From positions 349,204,416 to 349,268,415 of the forward strand of contig NC_077229.1 in NCBI RefSeq assembly GCF_027887165.1: a DNA stretch of 64,000 nt, in the 5' to 3' direction. The notes under the pieces are model-generated. The model made no database searches, was not told where the DNA came from, and saw nothing but the letters and a program-made list of their open reading frames with translations. A program made the translations under genes and the position numbers. Of this stretch, positions 46,220-56,854 are shown piece by piece (within the stretch, counting starts at the first letter, position 1; each line of letters starts with the position of its first letter). This DNA is from Monodelphis domestica. Taxonomy: Eukaryota; Chordata; Mammalia; Didelphimorphia; Didelphidae.

Positions 46220-48125
46220 TCCACCTGCTAAGAGCTGTTAAGAGTTTTTTGTAGGTACTACTTGCTGAGGAATGACTATTGTAAACCATATCACTTTCCA
46301 AACTTTTAGTGACTAAGGCTATAAAAAATTTCCAAAAAAATCTCCAGGGAAATACCAATTATTCATAGATATAAGTATTTTCATAAGGTCATTTCCCCCT
46401 CTAACCTTTAAATATGTTCTCTATTGATTTGTGTGAACTATGAGCTTGCAGATGAAGTTGGTGACAACAAAATGAATTGTGTAATATTGTGAGGTTCCCA
46501 GATTTTTTGTGTGTTCAGGTAACCAATTAATCAAGAAACAGTTATTAAGAATCTTCTTTGTGCCAGGCACATACATAAGCCAGAGAGAAGATAAATCTGT
46601 TCTCCATTCCTATCTCCGTGTATCCAGAGCCTTTGTCTCAAGTAAAAGTTGCTGCTGCTACAGCTCTATTTTGCTATAAGTAAAGACAAAGTAAACTACA
46701 ATCACAAACCTGAGAAAAAAAGATTGAAAATTTATCTCATTTGATTCTACACTTTTAACACAATTCCTTTCTATACATGTGTGTACAGGAATATGTTTAC
46801 TAAACCTGGATCCCTGATGTGAAATTGAAACTCATTATTTTCAGATAGATTTCATTGAATTTAATGGAGAGGATGCATGCTTCAAGAAACACCTTAAATT
46901 TGACAGGAGGAACAAAAGAAGGCTCCTAATTAAAGAATTTGCTTATTGTTCTCCAGCGCACAGAGATTAATCCCTGACATTCTGATAAATAGTAGAATGT
47001 GTTTCTTATCAGTCAAGTTTTTATCAGGTAGCCTCTCCAAGGAGATCAGATTTGACAGTCATTTCAAGTGGCCATTGGGGGTTTGGAAATTCTCCCTTGA
47101 TGAGCATGTGAGAAGGGTGACACTATTAAATCCTGTTTATTAAGCATGAATGTTCAGCTTGCAAATTTCAGAATCCTGGAACAAGTTAAAGCAAATATCC
47201 AGACATACTGATAAATGAGGAGTTTTGAGCTTTCCAAAAGAAAAAAGTCAATTTAAATAGTACTGTGTTTTTGTTTTTGTTTTTGTTTTTTGCAAGCAGC
47301 ATAAAGGTGTTTCCTTTGAAAAGGAAATTGCAGATCTTCACTGGGAATAAGTGAATAAGCTGATGGCAACATGATTTGAGGTCATATTTCCAAAAACAAC
47401 TTTAATCTCTGATGGAAGTGGCAAGTTTTAGCCTGTGGTCAAATTAGTAATCATGGTAGATATGAAATGATCAACCTTCAATATAGACAAAAAAGAGAAG
47501 AGATAGCCAAGAGTCTAATAGGAAAGTTCCCAACAACTAAATCAGCTACAGCTGAATTTAGAAGTCAAACAGTTTCTAAGCTAGTTGTAAATGAGATACA
47601 TCATTATCTCTGTCACCGTTTCTGTCCATCTATGCCTTTCTCTCTTTTTCTCTATATCTGTCTTTGGATCTCTGTCTATCTTAGTCTCTTTATCTCTCTC
47701 TTTCCACATATAGGTATATGTTGCAATTCTATTTCATATTTTTCAAAGCCATCCATCACTAAAAAGCTGTTAAATATCTAGAGGGGCCAAGATAAATTCT
47801 GGAAACACTAAGAAAAAGTGAAAACTGCCCTTGTCTTCAAGGAAATTATGGTCTATTGGAAAAGTCTTACCCACTTTAAGTTTTAGTTTCCCTTTGAGAA
47901 AAAGGCATTCACATAGCTTGGTTTTCTGTTTGTGTTAAACTTAATTTTAGTTTAAAAGAATCTCTTCATCTTCAGCATATAAAATGTTATGAAGAATTTC
48001 AAAATCATTCTCCCTTAAGCAAAACAACATTTTTATATCTTATAGAATTTCACATCTAAGTCATTTAATTCCAAATCATCTTTCAAAATTCCAAAATGTA
48101 GTTATATGGGTATACAAAAGTGTTT
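46220..48125. other. Gene-free, repeat-poor sequence
   Basis: A small antisense L2 tail may lie at 46520-46600 (TTATTAAGAATCTTCTTTGTGCCAGGCAC). 46840-47170 is unique, TAAT-rich DNA discussed as a candidate conserved element. 47263-47290 is a (TTTTTG)n run and 47590-47710 is TC-rich. Confidence 0.45.
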
Positions 48126-48175
48126 AAGGTCAAATCCAATGTCAATAAACATTTATTAAGGACCTACTATGTTAG

Positions 48176-48722
48176 TGGCCAAGGAGGACTATCACTTCTG
48201 TTGTGACAGCTTATTAAGCCCTTTTCAAGGCTGCTCATCCATATTTGGTGTCTATCTGGCACTCAACTCTCACCTGTGGCTTCAAGAAACTATAGTATGC
48301 ACAACAGCCACATCTTGGTAAAACCATTTTAGGAGCTTGGCTAAACCAGATTGAGGGTTAACAATGGCCCACAACTCATCAGTGAGGTGTGGGGGGGAGG
48401 GGTAGCCCTAATCATGTGAAAATTTCACTCAGTGAAATGGGTAGATGAGAATAATTTGTCCTAACAGGCATGAAGGCTGCTGATAGAGGTGCTGTGCATG
48501 GCTTAGAGATTGGTCAGACATTGAAGAAGCCAAAGTCATCCACTGCATCCTGGATCATCACAACTGGTCCTGGCTTTTATCTTGCCACTGATTTTAATAA
48601 CTTTGGGACAGAGAGCAAGGCCAATGGCTTTGTATGACTCTTCCTTACTTAAATTCAATTCATGCACAAGTCAAAACATCACCCCATGTCATGGATCATC
48701 TTTGAAAATGAAGGACAAACAA
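48176..48722 (+). mobile_element. RTE-linked marsupial SINE nested in L2
   Basis: The 3' part reads CTTCCTTACTTAAATTCAATTCATGCACAAGTCAAAACATCACC, then ATGGATCATCTTTGAAAATGAAGGACAAACAAC, the well-known 3' end of marsupial RTE (BovB-like) elements and their SINEs. The L2 phrase 'cctactatgtgccaggca' is broken exactly at the insertion, with ACTATGT repeated on both sides. Confidence 0.8.
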
Positions 48723-48847
48723 CTATGTGCCAGGCATTATGCCAAGTTCTGGGGATACAAAAAGAGACAAAAACATAGTCCCTGGCCTCAAGGAGTTCAC
48801 AATCTTGTGGAGGGGGGACAACAAACAAACTTTAAGTTATTCTTATT

Positions 48848-49040
48848 TGTGATTTTCTTGGCAAAGATAATGTAGTTTGCCTTTTATTTTTCCAGCTCAT
48901 TTTACAAATGAAGAAACTGAGGCAAACAGGGTTAAGTGAATTGCCCAAGGTCATACAGCTAATAAGTGTCTGAGGCCAAATTTGAACTCAGGAAAATGAG
49001 TTGTTTTCCTCTTTCATTTAGCACTCTATCCACTATTCAA
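48848..49040 (-). repeat. Marsupial CORE-SINE, antisense
   Basis: GTGATTTTCTTGGCAAAGATAATG, CTCATTTTACAAATGAAGAAACTGAGGCA, GAATTGCCCAAGGTCATACAGC and AGCACTCTATCCACTATTC. Complete antisense copy. Confidence 0.85.
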
Positions 49041-49712
49041 ACAAAGGTATGCACAAACTATATAAAGAATAAAGGACAGGGCAGAGGGGCATCATGAATC
49101 ATGTAAGCATAGAAAAAATATGCTAAATTAAAAAAAAGGATAGAGAAAAAAGAAAAAAAAGAAAAAAGAATAAGTAGGAAAAATTGATGGAGAAAAGGAA
49201 TTAAGTTTCTTGTAGAAGATGCAAATTGGGTGAGAATTGAAGGAAGGTAGTAGGTAGAGATGTAAAGGAGGAAGATTCCTGGCAAAGGAGGCAGCTGGAG
49301 AAAATAGCCAGAGTGTAGAGATGGATCTTGTTCATGGAAAGCCAGGAAGTCAGTAATTAGACAGAAGAGTACATATCAAGGAGGTAGGTCTAAGATTGGA
49401 AAGGCAGGAGAGGAGGAGGTTATGAAGGGCTTTGAATGTCAAACAGAATGTAATTGGATGATGGAGACAATTGGAAACTATTGAGTGCAGGGGTGACACT
49501 GTTGGACCTGTGCTTTTTAGAAATCATTTAAGTGGCTTGAATGAATGACTGATTGGAGTGGAGAGAGATGTGAGTCAGGCAAACCCACAAGTAGGCTATT
49601 GCAATAGTCCAGGCGTGAAATGATTAGGGCTTACACCAGGGTACTGATAATGTCAGAGGGGAGAAGGATGTATATTGCAGAGGTGAAATTGACAAACCTT
49701 AGCAACAGATTA

Positions 49713-50700
49713 AAGGGAAGGGGGTGCCAAAAGCATTTGCCCCATGTGGAAACAAACAATCTTGCCACTCTCCAGGCAGAATTCTCGTTTTTGGAAGAGT
49801 ATTTGGATGACCAATCCCAAACCTAAACTGAGGTCCAAAATCTTGCCTTTACTGGCTTCCTATAATTGCTTAAGTTTTCTCTCTGTTTATGAACTTAGCT
49901 TGTGTGTAGTGCAATGGGTTAAATTTGGAACTCTATCTCTTCTGCTAATAAATTATGCTGGTCTTGGAGGACTGCAAATGAGAGGAAGGTTGGGCGTGTT
50001 ATTTTTAGCTATCAAACTACCCTTCAAGGATATCTTGTTTGTTATCCAAAAGTACGGGCTATCCCCTTGGACCTGAACACCAACAATGAGTTTTTTTAAG
50101 GTCTTGTGGGAAAGGGGGGTTCATTTGCTAGCCTCCAATCACCAAACTGCTAACTAATCATATTGGTTCCTGCACCTCAATTCTGTAAAACAATCACTTG
50201 GAACTTAATCCCAAGATATCATTCACTCTCTTCTATGCTTTGGATGCTCCATTCTACTCCTCCTCCACCCCATGTGATTTTGGCTTTAAAAGCCCTTGCA
50301 GTGAAGGGGGTGCTATTCAATTAAAGATGAAATTTATAGAGCCTAATTCCCTTAGTTTATTAATTCTGAATCTTGTTGGTACTATAAAAGAAAAGCATGG
50401 GGGAAGGCAAACTTCCAAGCATAATTGATTTAATGTAAGACTGGTTGTTATAGTAGATCAATAATCATCTGACCTCCAATTTGACCAGAGACCCATGGGT
50501 GATTAACAGAGATTCTTTTAAGTTGGAAAAGAGGAACTACTGGAGAGGATTTATAACAGGGGATATTCTTGATGCAAATAGCAGAAAAGCTACAGGTTTG
50601 GAGGTGATTCTTACATTCACTTTTTCCACTTTTGCCAACTTTCTGAATGTGGGCATGTCAGGAGAACTTAGTGGTTTCAGGAGCTTGGTGGTGCAAGGGG
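49713..50700 (+). mobile_element. Probable endogenous retroviral LTR-type insertion within L2
   Basis: About 1 kb that is not L2 separates L2 parts. It has a TTTAAAAG TATA-like motif at about 50285 followed by ATTAAAG at about 50321 and a GT-rich stretch, the spacing of an LTR promoter and poly(A) site. No retroviral genes are visible. Family and exact ends are unknown, and some L2 is missing at this point. Confidence 0.4.
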
Positions 50701-52219
50701 CTCAATAATGATTGTGACTTATTGTAGGAGCTTGAGGCTGCTGATGCTAAGGAGAAACTCCCCTTTTTCCAATAGTATCACATAGAGATGATATTTAAAT
50801 CTATGGGGGCTGATGAGATCACCAAGTTAAATAGTGTAGATGGAGAAGAGAAGATAGCCCATGACACATCTCTGTGGAACACTTGGGATAAAAGAGCATG
50901 ATCTAGATAAAGATCCAGAAAAGCCTGATGAGAAGTGATCAGATAGATAAGAGAATGAGGAGAGGTTGGTGCCCTGAAAATCTAGAAAGAGGAGAGTATC
51001 AAGGAGAATAGAGTGATCAACAGTATCAAAGGCTGTATAAAGAGACGTCCAGGAAAATCAGGATTGTGGATTTGACAACTAAGAGATAATTGGTAACTTG
51101 GGAGAGAACATTTTTAGTAAAATGGCAAGAAGCCAGATTATAAAGGGTTAAGAAGAGATAAGAAGAGAGTGGAGATATGTTTTGTAGATAGCCTTTCCAA
51201 GGAATTTAATTAGAAAGGACCAAAGACATAGGACATTAACAATGATGGAAGTGAGAGTTTATTCCAGATGGAAAGATATGAATATATTTGTAGACACTAC
51301 ATAAGTCAATAGGCAGAAAGTAAGTGAAAGAGTTGGAATGACAGAGGGAATATTTTATTGAAGGAGATGGGATGGAATGGGATTTTTTTAATTAAGTAAA
51401 GGAGTTAACCCTGGTAAGGAGTAAAGCTACTCCATCATGTGAGGCAAGTATGAAAGAGGAGATAGTGGCAGAAGGCATCCAAATGATTTAAGATATGGAA
51501 TAGGGGGAAAGTGGGAACTCATAGTAAATGGCCTCAATATTTTCTGCAAAATATGAGGCATTTATCAGCTGAGAGGGTGAAGTTTAGAATAGGCACTGTA
51601 GAGAGTGAGGTACTGTTTTGATGAGAGAGGAATAGTTGTATTGCTTAGCAACAGTGAGGAGCCAGTTGAAATTGTGTAACATAAATTTGTAGTGGACCCA
51701 CTGAGAAGGTTGTGTGAATTTTCTCCACTTTTGTTCAGCAGCATGTGTTCAGGAGTAATGATGATAAATGATAAGAATAATCTAGGAGTGAGACATGGCA
51801 TTATGCAATTGAAGAAATGGTAAGGGGGATAGAGACTCAAAAGGAAGGCAGTATAGAGCTGAATTAATTTACCAATCGGGTCAGTATGGAGAAAAAAAAA
51901 GGAGAGTAGATAGTACAGGGGAAATGGCTTGGGAAAGAACTGAGGCATCAAGGAATTAGAGGTCATAGTGTAGATTAAATGAGACATGGGAGACACTGGC
52001 ACAGGACTATCCGGGTTGTCATGCCCACACCAAAAGAAGGAACTCTGATCCATGAGCAAAGCAGAAATGTTGTAATTCAAAAGAAATGAGAGATGAACAA
52101 TTTAAGAAATGTTCATATGGCTATTTGTGCCTGACCTATCCTAAACTCTTATTGGTCAACCACATTTGGACACACTGTACATTGACTCCAACGTCATGAT
52201 GTCATTTTGGTTCTCTTTC

Positions 52220-52305
52220 AAGTAGGAAGAATAAGTCACCTGCACTTACTACAGTGTCCAGCACAAAGAAAGTGCTTAACAAATATTTATTGTTGAAAAT
52301 GGAAA
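52220..52305 (+). mobile_element. L2 LINE 3' terminus, sense
   Basis: ACTACAGTGTCCAGCACAAAG and TGCTTAACAAATATTTATTG match the L2 3' terminal words. Confidence 0.65.
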
Positions 52306-52309
52306 AGGA

Positions 52310-52560
52310 AGAACTAAAAATATTCAGTGATGTAACAAGAACTATATTAATTCAAAAGATAGCAAAATTAAATGAATTAATAAGGATATCTAAAATCACA
52401 AACATATGTGATTTTAAACAAACATAGCCTCAAAGCTAAGATCTGAATAAATAAGTATCATTGACCTAAAGGTGGGGGAGAGAGATGGAGATGAACATGA
52501 TAAAAATTTTAAAATCTGAATATCATGTTTCAAGAAACTACAGGAAACTATTGCTCAGGA
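52310..52560. other. Gene-free sequence
   Basis: AT-rich with nothing recognised. Confidence 0.4.
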
Positions 52561-52564
52561 TTTA

Positions 52565-52665
52565 TATAGGTTCCTTGAGAGAAGGAACCATACTTTTTAC
52601 TTATTTGCATATAAATAACTAGCTCATCTGTGCAGAGTGGGCTATGAATGTTTGTTGACTATATC
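52565..52665 (+). mobile_element. L2 LINE 3' terminus, sense
   Basis: GGTTCCTTGAGAGAAGGAACC...TTTGCATATAAATAAC then GTGGGCTATGAATGTTTGTTGAC follow the L2 3' end pattern. Confidence 0.55.
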
Positions 52666-52779
52666 ATTAATACAGTCAAATATATTTGTATTCACAGTAT
52701 TCCTGAGGTATCTCTTTGGTTGATCTTTCATACTACTATTTCTACTACTCCTAATAATAATAATATTAATAATAATTTA

Positions 52780-52990
52780 CATAGTCCATTAAGGTTTGAA
52801 AAATACTTTGCATGTATCATATCTCATGGATTCTCCAATAATTTTGTGAGGTTCCCATTTTAGAGATAGGTAAACAGATTGAGAGAGATTAAGTGGCTTG
52901 TCCAGCCACATAGCTAGTAAATACCTAGGACAGCATTTGAAGTCAGGTCTTCTTGACTCAAAACTTCATCTATTATGCCACTTAGCTACA
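52780..52990 (-). repeat. CORE-SINE (MIR-like), antisense
   Basis: AAATACTTTGCATGTATCATATCTCATGG, TTTTGTGAGGTTCCCATTTTAGAG, AAGTGGCTTGTCCAGCCACATAGCTAG and ATCTATTATGCCACTTAGCT. An (ATA)n-type tail precedes it. Confidence 0.8.
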
Positions 52991-53104
52991 AGTATTTTTG
53001 TTTTCCCAAATCTAAAAGAGATACTTTTCTACATGTTCTTTTCTTTAGTATAAAATACATTTTATTGGTTTATTTTGGTTTTATATCATCTACATTTTCC
53101 AACA

Positions 53105-53340
53105 TGCTCCTATGTGGTGCAATAAATAAAGTTCTAATCCTGGAGTCAGGAAGAACTCAGTTCAAATTCTGCTTTGCTAGTTTTGTGACCCTGAACATGT
53201 CACTTAACTTCTGCCTGATTCACTTTTCATTGCTGCAAAATGAAGAAAATAATGGCACCAATCTCCCACAGTTGTTGTAAGATGCTTAGCATAGTGTCTA
53301 ACCCTTAATAGTAGGTTAATTAATATTTGTTCCTTCTTTC
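53105..53340 (+). repeat. CORE-SINE (THER/MIR-like), sense
   Basis: GTTCTAATCCTGGAGTCAGG, AACTCAGTTCAAATTCTGC, TGACCCTGAACATGTCACTTAAC and TCCCACAGTTGTTGTAAGATGC. Its small open frame is not a gene. Confidence 0.8.
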
Positions 53341-53344
53341 TCAT

Positions 53345-53880
53345 TTTTTCATTCCCCCACTACAAGCACTTATTGTACTAAAGAATTAAATAGAGGGGGA
53401 TAAAAGATTTCAGCAAAACCAACCAAAATACTGTTTGACATTACATGAACTGTTCCTTGTTTCTTCAAAAAAGCAGGGTATTTTTTTCTGATGTACAAAA
53501 ATCTATTTTTTCTCCATGTTACTCTCCCCAGCTAGAAAACAAAAGCAAAGACAAAATCCTTTGTAACAAATATGCATAGTCAAGCAAGATCCAGACCTCA
53601 GAAAAACCTGAACCCCAATTAGAGTCCAGCAAGCCCTCATAACAAAATTATATCAGATTGACAGAAAAACAATCCTTTTACATTTTACAGTCTGTTAGGC
53701 CATAAAAATGAAAGAAAAGACAAATCTATATTCCCAATCCTTCCTCAATATCATTGAAGTTGAACAAACTTAATTAAGCATAGTCATCATTTCAATCGTC
53801 TAAGGATACAAATTTCATCAAACAAATATTGAAAGGAAAACTCTTTCTTGTGGACTTTTACCCTGATTAATGAGGAAAAA
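53345..53880. other. Gene-free sequence
   Basis: 53530-53590 (AACAAATATGCATAGTCAAGCAA) resembles the antisense 3' end of a marsupial non-LTR element. Otherwise nothing recognised. Confidence 0.4.
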
Positions 53881-53884
53881 CTTG

Positions 53885-54275
53885 GGTCACAGCAAATTAA
53901 AAGGAGTTTATTAAAAGTATATCAAGGTAGCAACACATGGAAGGGCTGATCACTGGAGATCAGCAAGGTCTAAAGATTAGTAGCTTAGATTAGTAGCTTT
54001 CTTAAAGAGATAAAGATCATTTTGAAAGGTTCACATCAACAAAAGAAATGGGGCTGTGCATATCAGTTCCTCACCTGGTACTTTGCAACTTACACAGGCT
54101 GGGTATTCTCAGGGAATTCAAAGTTGGGAACTGGGTGAGGCATCCCCAACCCTGACTGATTGGCAAGGTTGGGAAGAATGGCTCACTGAGTCATTAGGAG
54201 TTTCCATTCAGAATGTATAGGTAAACTAAGTCAGGTTACAGATTAAACATACATTTAGAGAGTTAAAGCTTCCTC
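53885..54275. other. Possible older LTR-like host sequence around the 54280 LTR
   Basis: Moderately GC-balanced text with a minus-strand AATAAA (TTTATTAAAAG near 53912). The LTR at 54280-54823 may be inserted in an older retroelement, but no partner copy is in the window. Confidence 0.25.
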
Positions 54276-54279
54276 AGAG

Positions 54280-54823
54280 TGGAGAGAAGCTTTAAGGTAG
54301 GAAGATAGAGACAGGATAGAAGTTTTAGATACCACAAGGGGGATGACGGAGTCAACTTAGAGATATGAGGTGGCAGGAATGAGTCTTTATTAATTTTCCA
54401 TGAGCCACAGCTAAGCTCTGATCAAAGGACCCTTCCAAAGGCTTTACCAGTCCAGAGATCCACATTTAATATCACACAGGTCGGAGAGATGAAAGAGAAA
54501 GATTAGAAATGGAGCCTGGCCTTGGGCCATCAACAGCCTGAAAGAGAGAGAGCTAGAGGCGGAGCTTGCTGGGCCATATATAATCTTTGATATGCAAATA
54601 TACACAGTACATAGGGATGATTCTCATTGGTTAATGACAAGGTATAGGTGTGGTTTCTCTTAACCAGGTGAACACAAAGAAACCTGTTTTTCCCGCCTAA
54701 CCTGGGGGAAGCTGGGCTCAAGGGTCAGAGGCTTTCCCAGCCATGTGCAATACTGTGCAATTCTAAGGCAATCTGTACATACCAAGTGTTCCCCTTGCCC
54801 ATAGCTAGGGGTGGACTGCTACA
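54280..54823 (-). mobile_element. Solo-type endogenous retroviral LTR, antisense, promoter well preserved
   Basis: On the minus strand it runs from TGTAGCAGTCC to a CA end. It contains AACCAATGAGAAT (CCAAT), ATTTGCATATC (octamer), a TTATATAT TATA motif about 18 bp further on, and AATAAAG as poly(A) signal, all in the order expected of U3 and R. AGAG flanks both ends (54276-54279 and 54824-54827) as a likely 4-bp target duplication. No viral genes adjoin it. It looks younger than the other LTRs here. Confidence 0.75.
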
Positions 54824-54829
54824 AGAGTT

Positions 54830-55120
54830 CACACATAGACTGATTGGGTGGGAAGATTTATATATGATCAAGGGGAAAGTCTTTTTCTGGCTTTTTTATA
54901 TAAGCAATGTTCAAGTGCTTTAAGCTCTCATATCTTATGGGACAGGTTTTGGACAGGTGAGGTTAATATTAACCAAAAATTATAGGAATCATAAAAGGAA
55001 ATGAACAATTCCCATTGTAGCTGGAACCAATTGCCATTTTATATAGTGAAAAATAGTATGATTAAAAGATATGGAGCCATCTATGGGATTCATTACTTGC
55101 ACTAAATCAGGATGTAACAA
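54830..55120. other. Gene-free sequence
   Basis: Flank of the LTR, nothing recognised. Confidence 0.4.
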
Positions 55121-55124
55121 TAGG

Positions 55125-55335
55125 TAGATAGAGATCAAAGAATTTGAACTTTGAATCAAAAGAACTGATATTTAGTCCTTGGTGTAACACTAATACTTGT
55201 GGAACTAAGAATACCTCAGTTAATCTTTCTGAACTTTATCTGTAAAATGGTGAAAATAATATACTTGCACTATATCTATTACAGTGATATAATGAGAAAA
55301 TGGCTATGTAATTGTGTTATTATTATTCTCTGGCT
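55125..55335 (+). repeat. CORE-SINE (MIR-like), sense
   Basis: GAACTTTGAATCAAAAGAAC, CTGAACTTTATCTGTAAAATGG and TGAGAAAATGGCTATGTAATTG in MIR order. Confidence 0.6.
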
Positions 55336-55339
55336 GTCC

Positions 55340-55905
55340 CTGACATCTATCAGAAGACTGACCGTCTCAAAGGATCCTACCAACGAAAATACAAATTTAG
55401 CAGTCCAGGCTTTGTCATTTATGCCTCAACTTCCTCATTATCCTGCTGCAGGGGAGCTTGATGATATCTGGTTCTGGAAGGTATTCTCTCAAAGAATTAC
55501 TAGGCTCTGATGAATTTTTTAAAATAGAGAAATGTATTGAGTTGAATGGCTGGGAGGCAGGTGCAGGTAAAAGTCTGCCTCCTGGGAGAGAAGGGGTCCA
55601 GGATTCTTATACCTTAATGGAACAGAGACTATGTGACCAGAAACAGAGGCGGGGAGGAAGATATACAAGGAGATGTAGGTGACATTTCCATGTGAGGTGC
55701 CTTGATGTCTGGGAAAAAAAGCACAAACAGATGTGCTAAAAACGCTTATGAAAAAGGCTAGAGAAATGCTTCTAAAACAAAAGGCCTTTGATCATGCAAT
55801 TTTTCTCCCCAGTTCAATTAGGGCCTGTTTCCTTTATGCTGGTTCTGCAGGGGACCAGGATTGAGAAATTCCTCATGTACTCTTTGACCTGGGATTCTTC
55901 TACAT
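55340..55905. other. Gene-free sequence
   Basis: No gene or named repeat. The short frames at 55199-55682 lack any recognisable motif. Confidence 0.45.
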
Positions 55906-55911
55906 GGAATT

Positions 55912-56150
55912 TCTTGGGGGCAGCTGGGTAGCTCAGTGGATTGAGAGCCAGACCTAGAAATGAGAGGTCCTAGGTTCAAATCTAGCCTCAGACACTTCTA
56001 AGCTGTGTGACCCTGGGCAAGTCACTTAACCCCCATTGCCTACCCCTTACTGCCCTTCTGCCTTGGAACCAATACAAAGTATTGATCCCAAGACAGAAGG
56101 TAAGGATTTAAAAAAATAAATAAAATAAAATAAAAATAAATAGAATATCT
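55912..56150 (+). mobile_element. tRNA-derived marsupial SINE (family A)
   Basis: GCTGGGTAGCTCAGTGGATTGAGAG, GAGAGGTCCTAGGTTCAAAT, GTGTGACCCTGGGCAAGTCAC, AGACAGAAGGTAAGGATTTA and an (AAAT)n tail. Approximate target duplication ATGGAATTTCTT / ATAGAATATCTCTT. Confidence 0.9.
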
Positions 56151-56165
56151 CTTCCTCAATCTTGC

Positions 56166-56850
56166 TGCTAAGATGTGTTGGAAATATATAGAAATGCTTT
56201 TGATATATGTGGGTTTATTTTGAATCCTGCAACTTTGCTAAAGTTGTTGATTATTTCCACTAGCTTTTTGGTGGATTCTCTGAGATTCTTTAAGTAGACC
56301 ATCATATCATCTGCAGAGAGTGATAGCTTGGTCTCCTCATTGCCTTTTTTAATACCTTCAATTTCTTTTTCTTCTCTAATTGTTACAGCTAATGTTTCTA
56401 GTACAATGTTAAATAATAGCAATGATAATGGGCATCCTTGTTTCACTCCTGATCTCATTGGGAAGGCTTCTAATTTATCTCCATTTCAGTAGATGTTTGA
56501 TGGAGGTTTTAAATAAATACTATAATAATAATAATAAATATAAATAAACAAATGGATAAATAAATAAATACTGTTTATTATTTTTAGGAAAGGACTTCTT
56601 ATTCCTGTGCTTTCTAGTGTTTTCAATAGGAATGAGTGTTGTATCTTGTCAAAGGCTTTCTCTGCATCTATTGAGATAATTATGTGATTTCTGTTGGTTT
56701 GATTATTGATAATGGTCAATTATGTGGATGGTTTTCCTAATATTAAGCTATCCTTGCATTTCTCATATAAATCACACCTGATCATAGTGAATAATCCTCA
56801 TGATCACTTGCTAGAGTCTTTTTGCTACTGTTCTATTTAATATTGTTGCC
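56166..56850 (-). mobile_element. L1 LINE, reverse-transcriptase part of ORF2, minus strand
   Basis: The frame at 56168-56458 reads [20 protein letters not shown], then [13 protein letters not shown] where active L1 has F(A)DD, then [12 protein letters not shown]. The frame at 56486-56719 reads [25 protein letters not shown], the upstream RT motif. An AT-rich insert of about 75 bp (56505-56582) and frame breaks separate them. Both ends are truncated. The catalytic YADD/FADD position is SADD here, so it is inactive. Confidence 0.9.
56505..56582 (+). repeat. AT-rich simple repeat inside the L1 fragment
   Basis: (ATAATA)n and (AAAT)n type runs interrupt the reverse-transcriptase text. Confidence 0.75.
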
Positions 56851-56854
56851 TGGG

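Larger units (their letters stand above)
48130..52090 (-). mobile_element. Long antisense L2 LINE interrupted by nested elements
   Basis: L2 text in antisense order at 48130-48175 (ATAAACATTTATTAAGGACC), 48723-48835 (GTGCCAGGCATTATGCCAAG, CTGGCCTCAAGGAGTTCAC), 49290-49712 (GGTTATGAAGGGCTTTGAATG, GTAGGCTATTGCAATAGTCC) and about 50765-52080 (GGGGGCTGATGAGATCACC, AGAGTATCAAGGAGAATAGAGTG, AAAGGCTGTATAAAGAGACG). Together over 2 kb of one L2, one of the longest in the window. Insertions are an RTE-linked SINE, a CORE-SINE and an LTR-like block. The 171-residue frame at 51565-52080 lies in this LINE remnant and carries no domain I can recognise. Confidence 0.75.

Noticed and set aside
51565-52080. 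171-residue open frame on the minus strand
   Set aside because: Falls within the antisense L2 remnant. The frame carries none of the recognisable LINE protein motifs and is best seen as a chance opening in the old LINE.
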